DNA from: Dastarcus helophoroides
Taxonomy: Eukaryota; Arthropoda; Insecta; Coleoptera; Bothrideridae
Length of the DNA stretch: 64,000 nt
Reading direction: 5' to 3'
NCBI GenBank assembly: GCA_028583605.1
Contig: CM053333.1
Location: forward strand, 14,302,638 to 14,366,637
The translations under genes were made by a program, and so were the position numbers. The notes beneath the pieces are model-generated. The model had not been told where the DNA came from and did not search any database. It saw only the letters and a program-made list of their open reading frames with translations. Shown one piece after another: positions 11,901 through 20,749 of this stretch (its first letter is position 1; every line of letters begins with the position of its first letter).

Positions 11901-14733
11901 ATAAAGGATTAAAATACGTGACAAAGAAAGCGAACGAAAGAGAAGAGAAAGAAGAAACAGTGTAGGAAAGCGAAGATGGGAAAAAGCAATGGCAAGAGAA
12001 GCAAAGAGATATGAAAAGAAGAGAAGAAGTGGACAAGAAAAGGAAGAGGAAGGAGGAAAAAATGGGAAAGGAAACGAGGGAAAGGAAAGAGTAAGAGAAG
12101 TGAATAGAAAGAAAGAGAAGGAAAGAGAAGGGAAGATAAGAGAAAAAATAGAAGCAGAAGTGGAGCAAAGGCAACGGAAGGGAAGAAAAAGGAGATGTGA
12201 AAATAAAGGAAGAAAAAGAAAGGGGAGAGAAGGGAAGCGAAAAAAAAGGGAAGAGAAAGGAGATATGAAAATAAAGAAAGCGAAGGAAAGGGAGAGGAGG
12301 TAAGCGAATAGATGGAAAGAGAAAGAAATAAAAAGAAAGAAAGGGAAAATGAAGCTGGAAGAATGAGGCAGGGAAGGAAAGAGACACTAAAAAAAGAGAA
12401 GAAAACACAAAAGAAGGGAAAGAAAGTGAAAAGATGAGTAGGGAAGGAAAAAAAATAAGGGAAAAGAAGAGAAGAGAAAGGAGACGAAGAAGAAAGAGAA
12501 GAGAAGAGCAGAGAAGAGAAGAGCAGATAAGAGGAGAGAAGAGAAGAGAAGAGCAGAGAAGAGGAGAGATGGGACGAAAAGAGAAAAGAAGAGAGGTGAA
12601 GAGAGGAGAGGAGAGGAGAGGAGGGGAGAGGAGAGGAGAAGAAAGGAGAGAAGATAAGAGAAACGAACAGAAGAGAAGGAAAGAAAAGGGGAAAAAATGG
12701 AAGAAGAGGGAAGAAAAGGGAAGAAGAGGGAAGAAAAAGGAAGGGAAGGGAAGAAAAGAGAAGAAAAAGAAAGGAAAGGGAAGAAAAAGGAAGGGAAGGT
12801 AAGGGAAGCGAAGAAAAATGAAGGGAAGGGAAGGGAGGGAAAGAGAAGGGAAGAGAAGGAAAGAGAAGGAAAGAAAAGGGAAGAGAAGGGAAGAGAAGGG
12901 AAGAGAAGAGAAGTGAAGGGAAGAGAAGGGAAGGGAAGAGACGAGAAGGGAAGGGAAGGGAAGAGAGAGAAGAGAGGAGAGGAGAGGGGAGAGGAGAGGA
13001 GCGGAGAAGAGAACAGAACAAAATAAAAGGAATGGAGAGGAAAGGGAAAAGGGGAACAAAAAAGCAGCGAAGCGATGAGGAGGGAAGAGCAGGGAAGAGA
13101 AGGAAAGAGAAGGGAAGAGATGGAAAGAGAAGGAAAGAGAAGAAAAGAGAAGGAAAGAGAAGGAAAGAGAAGGAAAGAGAAAGAAAGAGAAGGAAAGAGA
13201 AGGAAAGAGAAGGATGGAAGGGAAGAGAAGGGAAGAGAAGGGAAAAGAAGAGAAGAGAAGGGAAGGTAAGGGAAGGGAAAGGAAGGGAAGGGAAGGGCAG
13301 GGAAGGGGGGGGGAGGGAACGGAACGGAAAGGAAGAGAAGAGAAGAGAAGAGAAGAGACGTGAAGGTGGGAGGGGAGAGGAGAGGAGAGGAGAGGAGAGG
13401 AGAAGAGAACAGAACAAAATAAAAGGGATGGAGAGGAAAGGGAAAAGGGGAACAAAAAAGAAGCGAAGCGATGAGAAGGAAAAAGAAGAAAATGAACGCA
13501 AAGCTAGGGAACAAAAGTGAATACATCGATGGGAGAATAAGGAACGGTAAAGAAGGGAGAAAAGAGGAAACAGCGAAGAGAAGAGAGAAAAAGAAAGGAG
13601 AACATAACAGAAAAGGAAAGCGACGAGGTGATAAGGCTAGGCAAGAGAAAACAAAAAGGAAAGTGAAGAGAAATAAGGAGAAAAGATGAGAAAGGCAGGA
13701 ATAACAAGAATAGAGAAAAGACGGGAATAAAAGGGAAGGAAGAAAGGAGAAGAAAACAGAAGAAAAGCAAAGGGAAGGGGGGAAGAACAGTGAAGACAAG
13801 CAAATGGGAGGGGGAAGGAAGTGAAGGGAGAAGAGAGATAGAAACAGAAAATGAAGAGGAGAGAAGAGAAAGACAAGACGAAATAAAAGTGAAGAGAATA
13901 GTAGGTAAAGGAAGAGAAGAGCAGAATCTTTCTCAAAAAGCCAGAAAAACACAATAACTATGTGATATCACGAGGTGGGGGGAAGGATTAAATCAATTTA
14001 ATTATATAAGCCACAGATAAAGAATAATAAATAATCGCAAAAAAACTACAAACAAAATTTAGAACAGAAAAAAAGTATCAATGAGAATAGAGCATGGAAG
14101 GGACACTAGAAGTGAAGAAGAAACTTAAATCATGATTAAATATGATTCCAATAAAATTTAAAAAACATGGCTTTGATCAGAAGTCAATAGAATATCAAAA
14201 ATGTGATAATTTTTCCCACTTCTGATATGACAAGTTAACACAATTGATACATTAAAAAAGTTATTTTAGCGAAATCATGGTGAAAAAACACCTTGAAATT
14301 AAATCTTAAACAGAATAATTTAATAAAAGCCTGACATTGGGGCAGAAGCTTTCCCACTTCTGATATTATAATTTAACAAAAAATGTGCACTGACATTGAC
14401 AAATTATAATTGTATGGGGACTGCTTAAACCAGAATGAAAAACGCTTAAAATTAGTTTGTTAACTTGAGGTTATTAGTTGAGCAAGTTTTCGTATTTTTT
14501 AATTTTACGCTACTGTCTAGTGTGAATATTACCTTAGCGTTCAAGGGTTTCGATTCCGGGGGTATTGGCTCTTCCTTTTGCAACCTCAAAACTTCCATGG
14601 ACAAATGTAACCTTACAGGAATAGGTTTACTTTTCCCGTCACTCACAGCCACCATCCCGGTCCTCACCTTCAGTTTTTGGTCCATCTTCTCTTCTATCGG
14701 CGTGCTCATTTTAGCAGTAGCATTTATCCGCAT
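5403..14733 (-). CDS. SNTG: gamma-syntrophin, 5' part (4 exons, gene continues past left edge)
   Basis: Spliced gene, exons in transcription order 14533-14733, 11267-11426, 8406-8531 and 5403-5902. All junctions are GT-AG and the phases join into 329 codons without a stop. Syntrophins are membrane-associated adaptors of the dystrophin complex: the PDZ binds channel and receptor C-termini, and the PH/SU regions bind membrane and dystrophin. Seen here: a short N-terminal region with PVRLHL, a PDZ (about residues 68-155) with the carboxylate-binding loop GGLGLSI and the stretch SIKGGAEH, then a serine/acidic linker and a PH segment with RYIFGTD, TGIIHC and EYMGW. PDZ first followed by the PH segment, together with these signatures, fits the gamma class (vertebrate SNTG1/2, fly Syn2) rather than alpha/beta. 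Family members are about 510-540 residues, so roughly 200 C-terminal residues lie left of the window; none was found in 1-5402. Introns are stuffed with AT tracts and a polypurine tract. Confidence 0.9.
6126..6180. mobile_element. solo hAT-like terminus
   Basis: CAGGGGTCGGCAAACCGCGG followed by CTCGCGAGTCGCATG is the typical terminus of Buster-type hAT elements. No matching opposite end was found in the window, so this is a fragment. Confidence 0.5.
6240..8050. repeat. degenerate AT tract with a 548-bp internal duplication
   Basis: GAAATTT-type tract. Segments starting near 7064 and near 7612 share a long run of matching phrases (GAAAGAAAAGA, then GAGAAAAGTATTGAATTTTA), revealing tandem duplication inside the tract. 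Confidence 0.75.
8406..8531 (-). CDS. SNTG: gamma-syntrophin exon, end of PDZ domain
   Basis: 126-nt exon between acceptor AG (plus 8532-8533) and donor GTAAG (plus 8401-8405). It completes the valine codon of VNGEYI and reads [18 protein letters not shown], the last strand and helix of the PDZ domain. It was recognised from homology and phase, since it is too short to appear as a long ORF. Confidence 0.88.
9258..9830. mobile_element. inverted-repeat element with hammerhead-like core
   Basis: About 65-70-bp inverted repeats (9258-9327; about 9762-9830) share CCAGTTTGGAAATATTTAAA. AACATT occurs at both junctions (9250-9255 and 9828-9833), a possible target duplication. The interior has CTGACGA-hairpin-GAAAC at 9507-9532. 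Inverted terminal repeats plus a hammerhead-like motif recall Penelope-like retroelements or their derivatives, but no reverse transcriptase is present. Confidence 0.6.
9507..9532 (+). ncRNA. hammerhead-ribozyme-like core (probably decayed)
   Basis: CTGACGA (9507-9513), a perfect four-pair stem GCTC/GAGC (9514-9517/9524-9527) with a six-base loop, then GAAAC. This is the invariant part of a hammerhead ribozyme with the conserved G-C closing pair. Stems I and III are weak here: CACT/AGTG can pair around it, but with a bulge, and stem III has a mismatch. It is therefore probably inactive. Confidence 0.35.
11039..11234. mobile_element. palindromic insertion flanked by 13-bp direct repeats
   Basis: AGAGGAATTTCAA occurs at 11039-11051 and 11222-11234. 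Between them two arms of about 58 bp are inverted copies containing TTGAAAAACA and CTTGTCCC, around a spacer with GCTCTAACGCG. The right arm matches repeats at 30762-30835 and 63815-63900. It ends about 30 bp from a syntrophin exon. Confidence 0.65.
11267..11426 (-). CDS. SNTG: gamma-syntrophin exon, first part of PDZ domain
   Basis: 160-nt exon, acceptor AG at plus 11427-11428 and donor GTATGC at plus 11261-11266. It starts in phase 0 and ends one base into a codon. It encodes ERMVQIRRQ, the GGLGLSI loop, [17 protein letters not shown] and GELFVGDAI, which are nearly diagnostic for the gamma-syntrophin PDZ. A 170-bp palindromic insertion lies only about 30 bp downstream of its donor (plus 11039-11234). 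Confidence 0.92.
11880..13955. repeat. 2-kb polypurine (GGGAAGAGAA) tract
   Basis: Almost pure A/G on the plus strand, in the first syntrophin intron. It contains a tandem duplication of about 400 bp: the marker AACAAAATAAAAGG appears at 13017 and 13413, 396 bp apart. Very long Ser/Phe/Leu (minus) or Lys/Arg/Glu (plus) ORFs across it are by-products of base composition. Such tracts can form triplex DNA. Confidence 0.95.
13960..14450. other. non-repetitive intron sequence
   Basis: No gene seen. The phrase TTTCCCACTTCTGATAT recurs at about 14211 and 14349, a small diverged duplication. Confidence 0.4.
14533..14733 (-). CDS. SNTG: gamma-syntrophin exon with start codon
   Basis: This exon carries 67 codons, phase 0 at the donor (GTAATA on the minus strand, plus 14527-14532). 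Two in-frame ATGs are possible: the first at 14733 and a second, in a good A-rich context, at 14709 (MSTPIEEK). I extend to the upstream one, which adds 8 residues, without certainty. The stretch [18 protein letters not shown] resembles the pre-PDZ part of vertebrate gamma-syntrophins. Confidence 0.8.
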
Positions 14734-14739
14734 GTTTTA

Positions 14740-15500
14740 ACTTAAATAAACAATTTAACCCCTAATTAGCAGACTCAAAACAGCAGGAGAGATTACCTCA
14801 AGGGTATTTTATTCAAATGGCTCGATGTCACTCATAGCTGGATTCAAGCTTTTTGTAAAAATCAGTAATTTGTAGCTAATAAAGGCATTTTTGGGTATAT
14901 CACAACATAGAATGCAAGAAGCCATTTTTAAAAGGTCAAAACAACTGAGCATCGGATCGAACACAACCTATAGATAGACATTTGGAAGTGAGGTTAGGGT
15001 TGGTTTAACGCAGAAATTTTTCATTGAGTTCAGGTCGAATAACTGCTGCTTGTGTTTCAATCAACGGAATAACATATAGAATTCAATTTGTCCTTAGTTA
15101 ATTAGCATAATATTGATTATCTAAAATATATATTTAAATGAAATACTGAAGGAATAGCGATCGAGTTCAAATTGCTCCTAGTTAATATAATATAACTAAA
15201 AAATTATTGTCTAAAAGCACCGGACACTGACGAACGTCGTGATCTTTTTTTTAAAATAAAATCCCCCTTAACAGATCGGTTATTATAGATACATATTTTC
15301 CTGGCGCGCTAATAAATGACAGTTACGTGGGCGAATTACGTCTATCCTATCGCATGTTCAGATGATCTGTAAGTTCTTTAGCTCTTCATCGCCAATTCGT
15401 CACCTTGTCGTAATCACTAATTGCAGGGACAGTCAAGCGCTAAAACTCTATTTCACTTTATATATGTAAAATCAATGAAAAACTGTTCAGAATTTAATTG
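14740..15500. other. spacer between HMGCL 3' end and the syntrophin start
   Basis: No gene seen. It should contain the promoter of the minus-strand syntrophin gene if that first exon is truly first. A diverged duplication of about 105 bp is visible at 15081-15215, and 15300-15430 is less AT-rich than average. Confidence 0.4.
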
Positions 15501-15501
15501 T

Positions 15502-15507
15502 TTTATT
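15502..15507 (-). promoter_or_regulatory. poly(A) signal of HMGCL
   Basis: AATAAA on the minus strand six bases after the HMGCL stop codon, implying a very short 3' UTR. A better-spaced signal further left was not evident. Confidence 0.45.
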
Positions 15508-15513
15508 TTATGA

Positions 15514-16152
15514 TTATAAAGAGTATTTTTTATATAAGGCATTGTTGGCTTTCGAGGCCGCAGGCTTTTTTAAAACCTCGGAAATATAATGGCCAACTTT
15601 GACGATTTTTTCCAAGTCTACCCCAGTGTGGACCCCCAGTCCTTGCAACATGTAGAGTAAATCCTCTGTAGCAACGTTGCCCGTTGCGCCTTTGGCGTAT
15701 GGGCAACCTCCAAGACCCGCCACCGAGGAATCTGCCACCCTCACCCCCAAGTCCAAAGCGGCTAGAATATTCACTAAAGCTTGCCCATAAGTATCGTGAC
15801 AGTGTATTGCTAATTTATTGGGAGTTGTAAGCGTCAAAACTTCCTTAGTCATGTCCTGAATGGTCTTTTTTGTCCCCACGCCGATAGTGTCGCCCAGGGA
15901 AATTTCATAGCATCCTAGATTTAATAAAAAATCGACCACGCTAGCCACCGATTTAGGTTTTACGTGGCCATCGTATGGACAGCCTACGACGCAGGAGACG
16001 TAGCCACGTATTTTAACTCCAGAGGTTTTGGCTTCATCAGTCAACTCTTTTATCCTGTTTAGTCCTTCTTCGATGGAGCAATTTGTATTCTTCCTGGAAA
16101 ATCCTTCGGAAGCGGAGGCAAAAACTGCAATTTCTTTAGCACCAACAGACAG
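15514..16152 (-). CDS. HMGCL: HMGCL exon 4, catalytic C-terminal two thirds
   Basis: 639-nt terminal exon beginning LSVGAKE (acceptor AG at plus 16153-16154) and ending at the stop. It contains [26 protein letters not shown], the HCH metal site, [15 protein letters not shown] and [18 protein letters not shown]. Confidence 0.96.
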   Translation of the reverse strand: MSVGAKEIAVFASASEGFSRKNTNCSIEEGLNRIKELTDEAKTSGVKIRGYVSCVVGCPYDGHVKPKSVASVVDFLLNLGCYEISLGDTIGVGTKKTIQDMTKEVLTLTTPNKLAIHCHDTYGQALVNILAALDLGVRVADSSVAGLGGCPYAKGATGNVATEDLLYMLQGLGVHTGVDLEKIVKVGHYISEVLKKPAASKANNALYKKYSL

Positions 16153-18294
16153 CTGTCAAAATTAAGTTAAATTATTCATCGTGTTTTTACGAACTGGAAA
16201 TTTTGGTAATAAACTCGACATTTCGGCTCTTTCTTTAAATGTCGACTCTTCTCGAAATTTTAAGTTTAATTTTCAGAATTAAACTCAAATTTTCATAAAG
16301 AGTCGATATTTCCAATTTAAAGTAAAAATTTCAAAATTAAAGTCAAAATTTCAAAATTAAAGTCGAAATTTTAATATCAAAGTTGAATTCCAACTTTATG
16401 CACGGACTTTCGAGTTTAATCTCAAAATTTCGACCTTAACCTCGATATTCTCACTTTTTTTCGCAATTTTGAATTTAAAGTCGAAATTTCCAAATTAGGT
16501 TGAATATTTTGTGATTTAATTAGATATTTTTTTTTTAATTTCAGGATTTAACTCGAAATTTCGATTTTTCCTCCAAATTTGCACTAGAGTTGATATTTCG
16601 AATATAAAGTAAGATCTTCAAAATGAAAATGAATGAATGAATGAAAGAAATATCAAGATTATAAAGTTGAATTTTAACTTTGCCAAATTTCGATGATATT
16701 TCAAGTAAAAAGTCAAACTTTCGAAATGAAATTGGAAATATCAAGATTATAAAGCTGAATTTTAACTTAAACACGAAATTTCTAGTTTAATCTCGAAATT
16801 TCGACTTTAAACTCGAAATTTTGAATTTAAAGTTGAAATTTCGGACATAAACTTAGACATATTTTTAGGTCGTTTCCGAAAAAACTCAGCTTTTTTCTCC
16901 AAACTTCATCTCATCTCTAAATTTGAATTTTAGGCTTCGGGATCAAACTTGAAAGTCAATATTTCGAGTTTAAATATTGTAATTAAAGTCTAAGTTTCAG
17001 AAAATAAAGTTAAATTTCTGCTTTAAGCAAGACATTTCTAATTTAATCTCGAAATTTCAACTTCGGACTCGAAATTTTAACTTTTTTTTTTGAAATTTTA
17101 ACCTTGAAGTTGAAATTTTGGAATTAAATTGGGTCTTCCGTGATTTCATTAGAATAAAAATATTATTCGAGGTCAAATGCTAAATTTCGAATTTTTCTTC
17201 AAATTTCCATCCTTTCCGAAACGGTAAATTTAAGTTCAAGAATTAAACTCAAAACATTCTGATTAAAGCTTTTGAGTTCAAAGTCAAAAATTCGAAATGA
17301 AACTCGAAGTTTCATAATATACAGTTTCGTCCACGACATTTTAACTTTTTTTGCAAAATTTTCAATTCAAAGTCGAAATTAAACTAAATATCTCGTGATT
17401 GAAGTCGATATTTCAGGTTTAAAGCCAATATTTCGAAATTAGAAGCGGCATTTGGAGATTACAACCGAATTCAGATTTTAAAAACGAAATTTAAAATTTA
17501 ATCATAAAGTTATTTCGACTTTAAAACAGCAATTAAATGACTTCAAACTCGAGATTTCGAGATTAAAATCAAAATTTCGAGAAAAAAATTGCGATTTCAA
17601 GAGCAAAAAGTCAAAATTTTGAGATTAAGTTCAAAAGTTCGAACTTTTGAGATTGAATTTCAAAATTTAAGGGAAATCTTAAATTTTGCATTGTAAACAC
17701 TAAATTTCTACTTCAACTACATATTTCGATTTTAATCCCACAATTTTGATTCGAAATTTCGAAAATTTTGAGGAAAATCAATGATTACTTGAGAAGCTGC
17801 CACCTCTGCAAATATTTTTACACTACCGCGATAGGAAAAAGCTTTAAGAACTAAATTTGACTCACAGCGGCTTTCAATCCTTTTAGATTTGGAACCAAAA
17901 CCGGATATGCAACCGCAGGATTCTTCCTTATTCCTGTAAAGACTTCCGCGTTATCCGCCATCTGTGGGACCCATTTCGGACTGACAAAGCTACAACAAGC
18001 CATCTATATTTTGCTAGCCCAACCAAGTTTATTTACCTTGTCACTTCTATGGATTGTAGTCCGGTTTCCGATAATTTATCGATCAAATTAATTTTTACAT
18101 CCGCTGGTACGATAGTTGGTTCATTTTGTAAGCCATCCCTGGGTCCTACCTCTACTATTTTTATTTCGGGTTGTTTCTGGAATGAAACAGCTATTTAAGT
18201 CTTCTAATTCTTTTAGTCTACTTACGTGTAATTGACGCTTTATTTGTTTAATTGTTTTCCTCAGAGAGATTACACGATGCGTTTTAGACAACAT
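15514..18294 (-). CDS. HMGCL: 3-hydroxy-3-methylglutaryl-CoA lyase, mitochondrial (complete, 4 exons)
   Basis: Cleaves HMG-CoA to acetoacetate and acetyl-CoA, the last step of leucine breakdown and of ketogenesis, in the mitochondrial matrix. Exons 18226-18294, 18037-18176, 17866-17989 and 15514-16152 splice in phase into 323 codons plus stop (human enzyme 325). The first 23 residues are basic with no acidic residue, typical of a matrix-targeting leader. The TIM-barrel signatures are all present: [11 protein letters not shown] (R36, D37), the metal-binding histidines in [11 protein letters not shown] (H228, H230), and the catalytic loop [12 protein letters not shown] (C261, N270). These correspond to human R41, D42, H233, H235, C266 and N275, so the enzyme should be active. 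The C-terminus YSL lacks the CKL peroxisomal-type tail of the human protein. A poly(A) signal lies just after the stop. The gene is co-directional with the syntrophin gene. Confidence 0.96.
16195..17780. repeat. degenerate AT tract in HMGCL intron 3
   Basis: GAAATTTCGA-type tract. It accounts for nearly all of the 1,713-nt intron, while the other two introns are under 50 nt. A small tandem copy is seen at 16645-16770 (ATATCAAGATTATAAAG twice). Confidence 0.75.
17866..17989 (-). CDS. HMGCL: HMGCL exon 3
   Basis: 124-nt exon encoding [17 protein letters not shown] and [19 protein letters not shown], matching the conserved [10 protein letters not shown] and LxPNLKG segments. Its donor is GTGAGT at plus 17860-17865. 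It is followed by the 1,713-nt intron filled with AT tract. Confidence 0.94.
18037..18176 (-). CDS. HMGCL: HMGCL exon 2
   Basis: 140-nt exon carrying [15 protein letters not shown] with the catalytic Arg-Asp pair and [19 protein letters not shown]. It is bounded by a 49-nt intron (18177-18225) upstream and a 47-nt intron (17990-18036) downstream. Confidence 0.94.
18226..18294 (-). CDS. HMGCL: HMGCL exon 1, targeting leader
   Basis: 69-nt exon beginning at the ATG at plus 18292-18294 and ending at donor GTAAGT (plus 18220-18225). It encodes 23 residues rich in K/R with no acidic residue, as expected for a mitochondrial presequence. The start is chosen because it is the only in-frame ATG giving a leader that joins in phase 0 to the next exon. 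Confidence 0.82.
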
Positions 18295-18462
18295 TGTATG
18301 TGTATTGAAAAGTGGTTATCATTTGCCGGAGAAATCGACAACCTTAAAGGTCAACTCTCGGGCGCATTACAGGAATCTACTGGCTTTACAAAAGTTAGGC
18401 TTTTAAAAATAATTGATAAAGACATGACGAAAGTTACTGAAATGTTAACAAACAAAAGATAA
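18274..18462 (+). CDS. small ORF head-to-head with HMGCL, function unknown
   Basis: 62 codons from the ATG at 18274, or a terminal exon starting after a good acceptor (pyrimidine-rich stretch ending TCAG at about 18264). The product is polar with a likely helical C-terminus (ALQESTGFTKVRLLKIIDKD then MTKVTEML). I do not recognise the family. Its first 21 bases overlap HMGCL exon 1 in antisense and the rest covers the HMGCL 5' UTR/promoter. It stands out from the AT tracts by normal-looking amino-acid composition. It could be a genuine small or terminal exon of a divergently transcribed gene, or a chance ORF. Confidence 0.3.
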   Translation, partial: TMRFRQHCMCIEKWLSFAGEIDNLKGQLSGALQESTGFTKVRLLKIIDKDMTKVTEMLTNKR

Positions 18463-18769
18463 AGTTTCGATAAGTCTAATCTCCGCTTTGTAAAATTGGT
18501 ATGTTGATGATTTAAAGGTAGAAAGTATATTTAAAAAGTTGGGACAATTTTGTGACCTATGTAATACATTGTTTGACAATAGGTTCTAAATTACATCAAT
18601 ACATTTCTGTATCGAAAACTTCTTTAGGCGCTTTGAGCGATTTTTGATACGGGAAAATTTTGTGGTTTCGCGTCAGTGTGACAAACAGTCGAAAACACTG
18701 AAAATTTTTGAGAATGACGCCTTTCGTCATCCTGATTCATTTTTTTTTTCGAAAAAGAAAAAATAAATA

Positions 18770-20170
18770 AATAAAAGAAATAATTTTAATCTCAGAATTG
18801 TGAGAAACAGTGGAAATTTTGAAAAATACTTAATATGAAAATAAAAACTCAAAATTTACAGGAAACCCTTTTCATTTTTAAATTAAAGCTTTGAAAAAAA
18901 AATAGAAATTTCGAAATTAAAGTCGAAATTTTATGAAAATATTCAACATTTCGAGGCCAGCCTTGAAAAGATATTTTCAGATTAAAATAAATTTTAAAAA
19001 ATGAACAAAAATGGAGATCAAAAACTCGGAAATTAAAGCAATCACTTGAGATTTTAAAAATAAAACTATTTCCATGAAAAATAAAAGAAAAACATTAATT
19101 GTTTTTCGAAACATTCAGAATTCACAGGAAAAATTTTGAATTTAAGTTCTAAATTTCGAGAATGTTGTCATTAAAATCATAATTAAAAAAAAAATCGTTG
19201 AAATTTATAAAACTGTTTTGAAAAATTTCTCCAAAAAAAACCAACATTTTAAAATTAATTTCGACGTTTCAAGATAACGCTACAATTTTAAACAAAACGT
19301 TAAGATATTTGGAAAAAACGCAAAACCAAAACTTCGAGTTTAAAGTCAAAATTTCAGGAGAACGTGAAAAACTAAAAATTAGCTCGATATTTTGCGAAAA
19401 CAGCAACAAAACGTCAAGTTCTCAACAAAAACTCAAAATCTCGAAATTTACAGAAAATAGTATCTTCGGGTTTTTACTCGAAATTTCGCGAAAACGAAAT
19501 TTCGACATTAAACTGATAATTAAAAAAAAGGCGAAATTTAGAAACCTTCAAGAAAAACATTCGATATATCGGGATAAAATCAAAATTTGGGGAAAATAGC
19601 GGAAAATTTGGATATTTTTTGTTGTTGAAAATTTCGAGTTATCTCGATCCCTCGATTTAATTTTTCGAAATTTCGGCATTTTTTCTTACTGTCTAATTTA
19701 AAATTTGGAGCTGAAAACCTGTACACATTTAAACCCGAAATTTCGATTTTGTTTTTAAATATTTCGAGTTATTTTTTGACATTCCGACCTTTGTTTTCGA
19801 AATTTCGGCTAAAATTTGACTTAAAAATTAAAATTTGCAACTGCAATTTGAAAATTGGAAAATAAAATCACTCTCAGACTTGAAATTTCGAATATTTTTT
19901 TGAAATTTCAAGATTTTTTGACATTTGAATTTTTTCGAAACGGCGTTTTTTCAATGTCTTTGTTTAAACTCGAAATTTGGAGAAAACTTCGTAATTTTTT
20001 TAAAATTGAAATTTCGAGTTGAAAGTGGAATCTTTGAGAGAAAATGTTTGGAAGCTAGATTCATTTTGGATTTTTTTTGTAGAAATGTTGAGTTTTTCTT
20101 TAAAATTTCGATTTTTCTCTTTGAAATATCCATTTGTTTTTATTTTGAAGTTCAAACCACCTGAAATTGC
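18770..20170. repeat. degenerate AT tract, changing polarity
   Basis: GTCGAAATTTT-type on the left and CGAAATTTCGA/TTTCGAATTTTT on the right. No gene seen. Confidence 0.7.
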
Positions 20171-20186
20171 GAGAAAAAAATATATA

Positions 20187-20230
20187 CAGTAGAACTCCTT
20201 TGGTCCGATAATCCGACCTTTTTGGTCCTA
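20187..20230. mobile_element. solo mariner/pogo-like terminus
   Basis: TA followed by CAGTAGAACTCC and TTGGTCCGATAATCCGACC resembles the ends of pogo/Tigger-type elements. No partner end was found. A minus-strand ORF of 68 codons (20152-20358) runs into it, but I could not recognise a transposase in it. Bases 20360-20750 show nothing recognisable. Confidence 0.35.
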
Positions 20231-20749
20231 CATAAAATTAATATTTTTGAATTTGTAGCTTCTGGATTTTTTTCGGTGTAAATTTTGTTAACAAAAGATG
20301 CTTTTGAAGTCTCTAAAGCACGTTGAAAGACATCTCTACTTCTTCCGTTTTGATACATTTAAAAATCTGGAGTGATAGAGATGCAAAAGTCTGTCATTCA
20401 AACCTGCAAAAGGAAACAATTATGGCTTTGTGTTAATGTTTATATCAAACATTTCAAATTTCTTAAATAAGTTCGATATGTTTCTTGAGATTACCATTTA
20501 TGATTTAGAAATGCTGTCTTTGTTTAAATTTTTAAGTTTAAAAACCAGGTTAACATACGATGTAGCTAAAAACCACAAAGATCACTAACAGTCGGGTATA
20601 TTACTTGTATTATGGGTTGCATAGCAACATTCATTAAATACAAGACCCTTTGGCGTGACATGCGTTTGGGTATATTAAACTTTACAAATAATCTCAATTG
20701 ACTTTGTAACCTTGGAAAATCCGACTTTTTTTTGAAGAATTTGATTTTC

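Noticed and set aside
11899..13952. Very long minus-strand ORFs (over 500 codons) of Ser/Phe/Leu/Pro and plus-strand Lys/Arg/Glu ORFs
   Set aside because: All three frames of the strand are open at once because the DNA is a polypurine/polypyrimidine tract that cannot easily form stops. There is no domain, and it lies in a syntrophin intron.
14465..14740. Plus-strand 91-codon ORF
   Set aside because: Antisense shadow of the first syntrophin exon.
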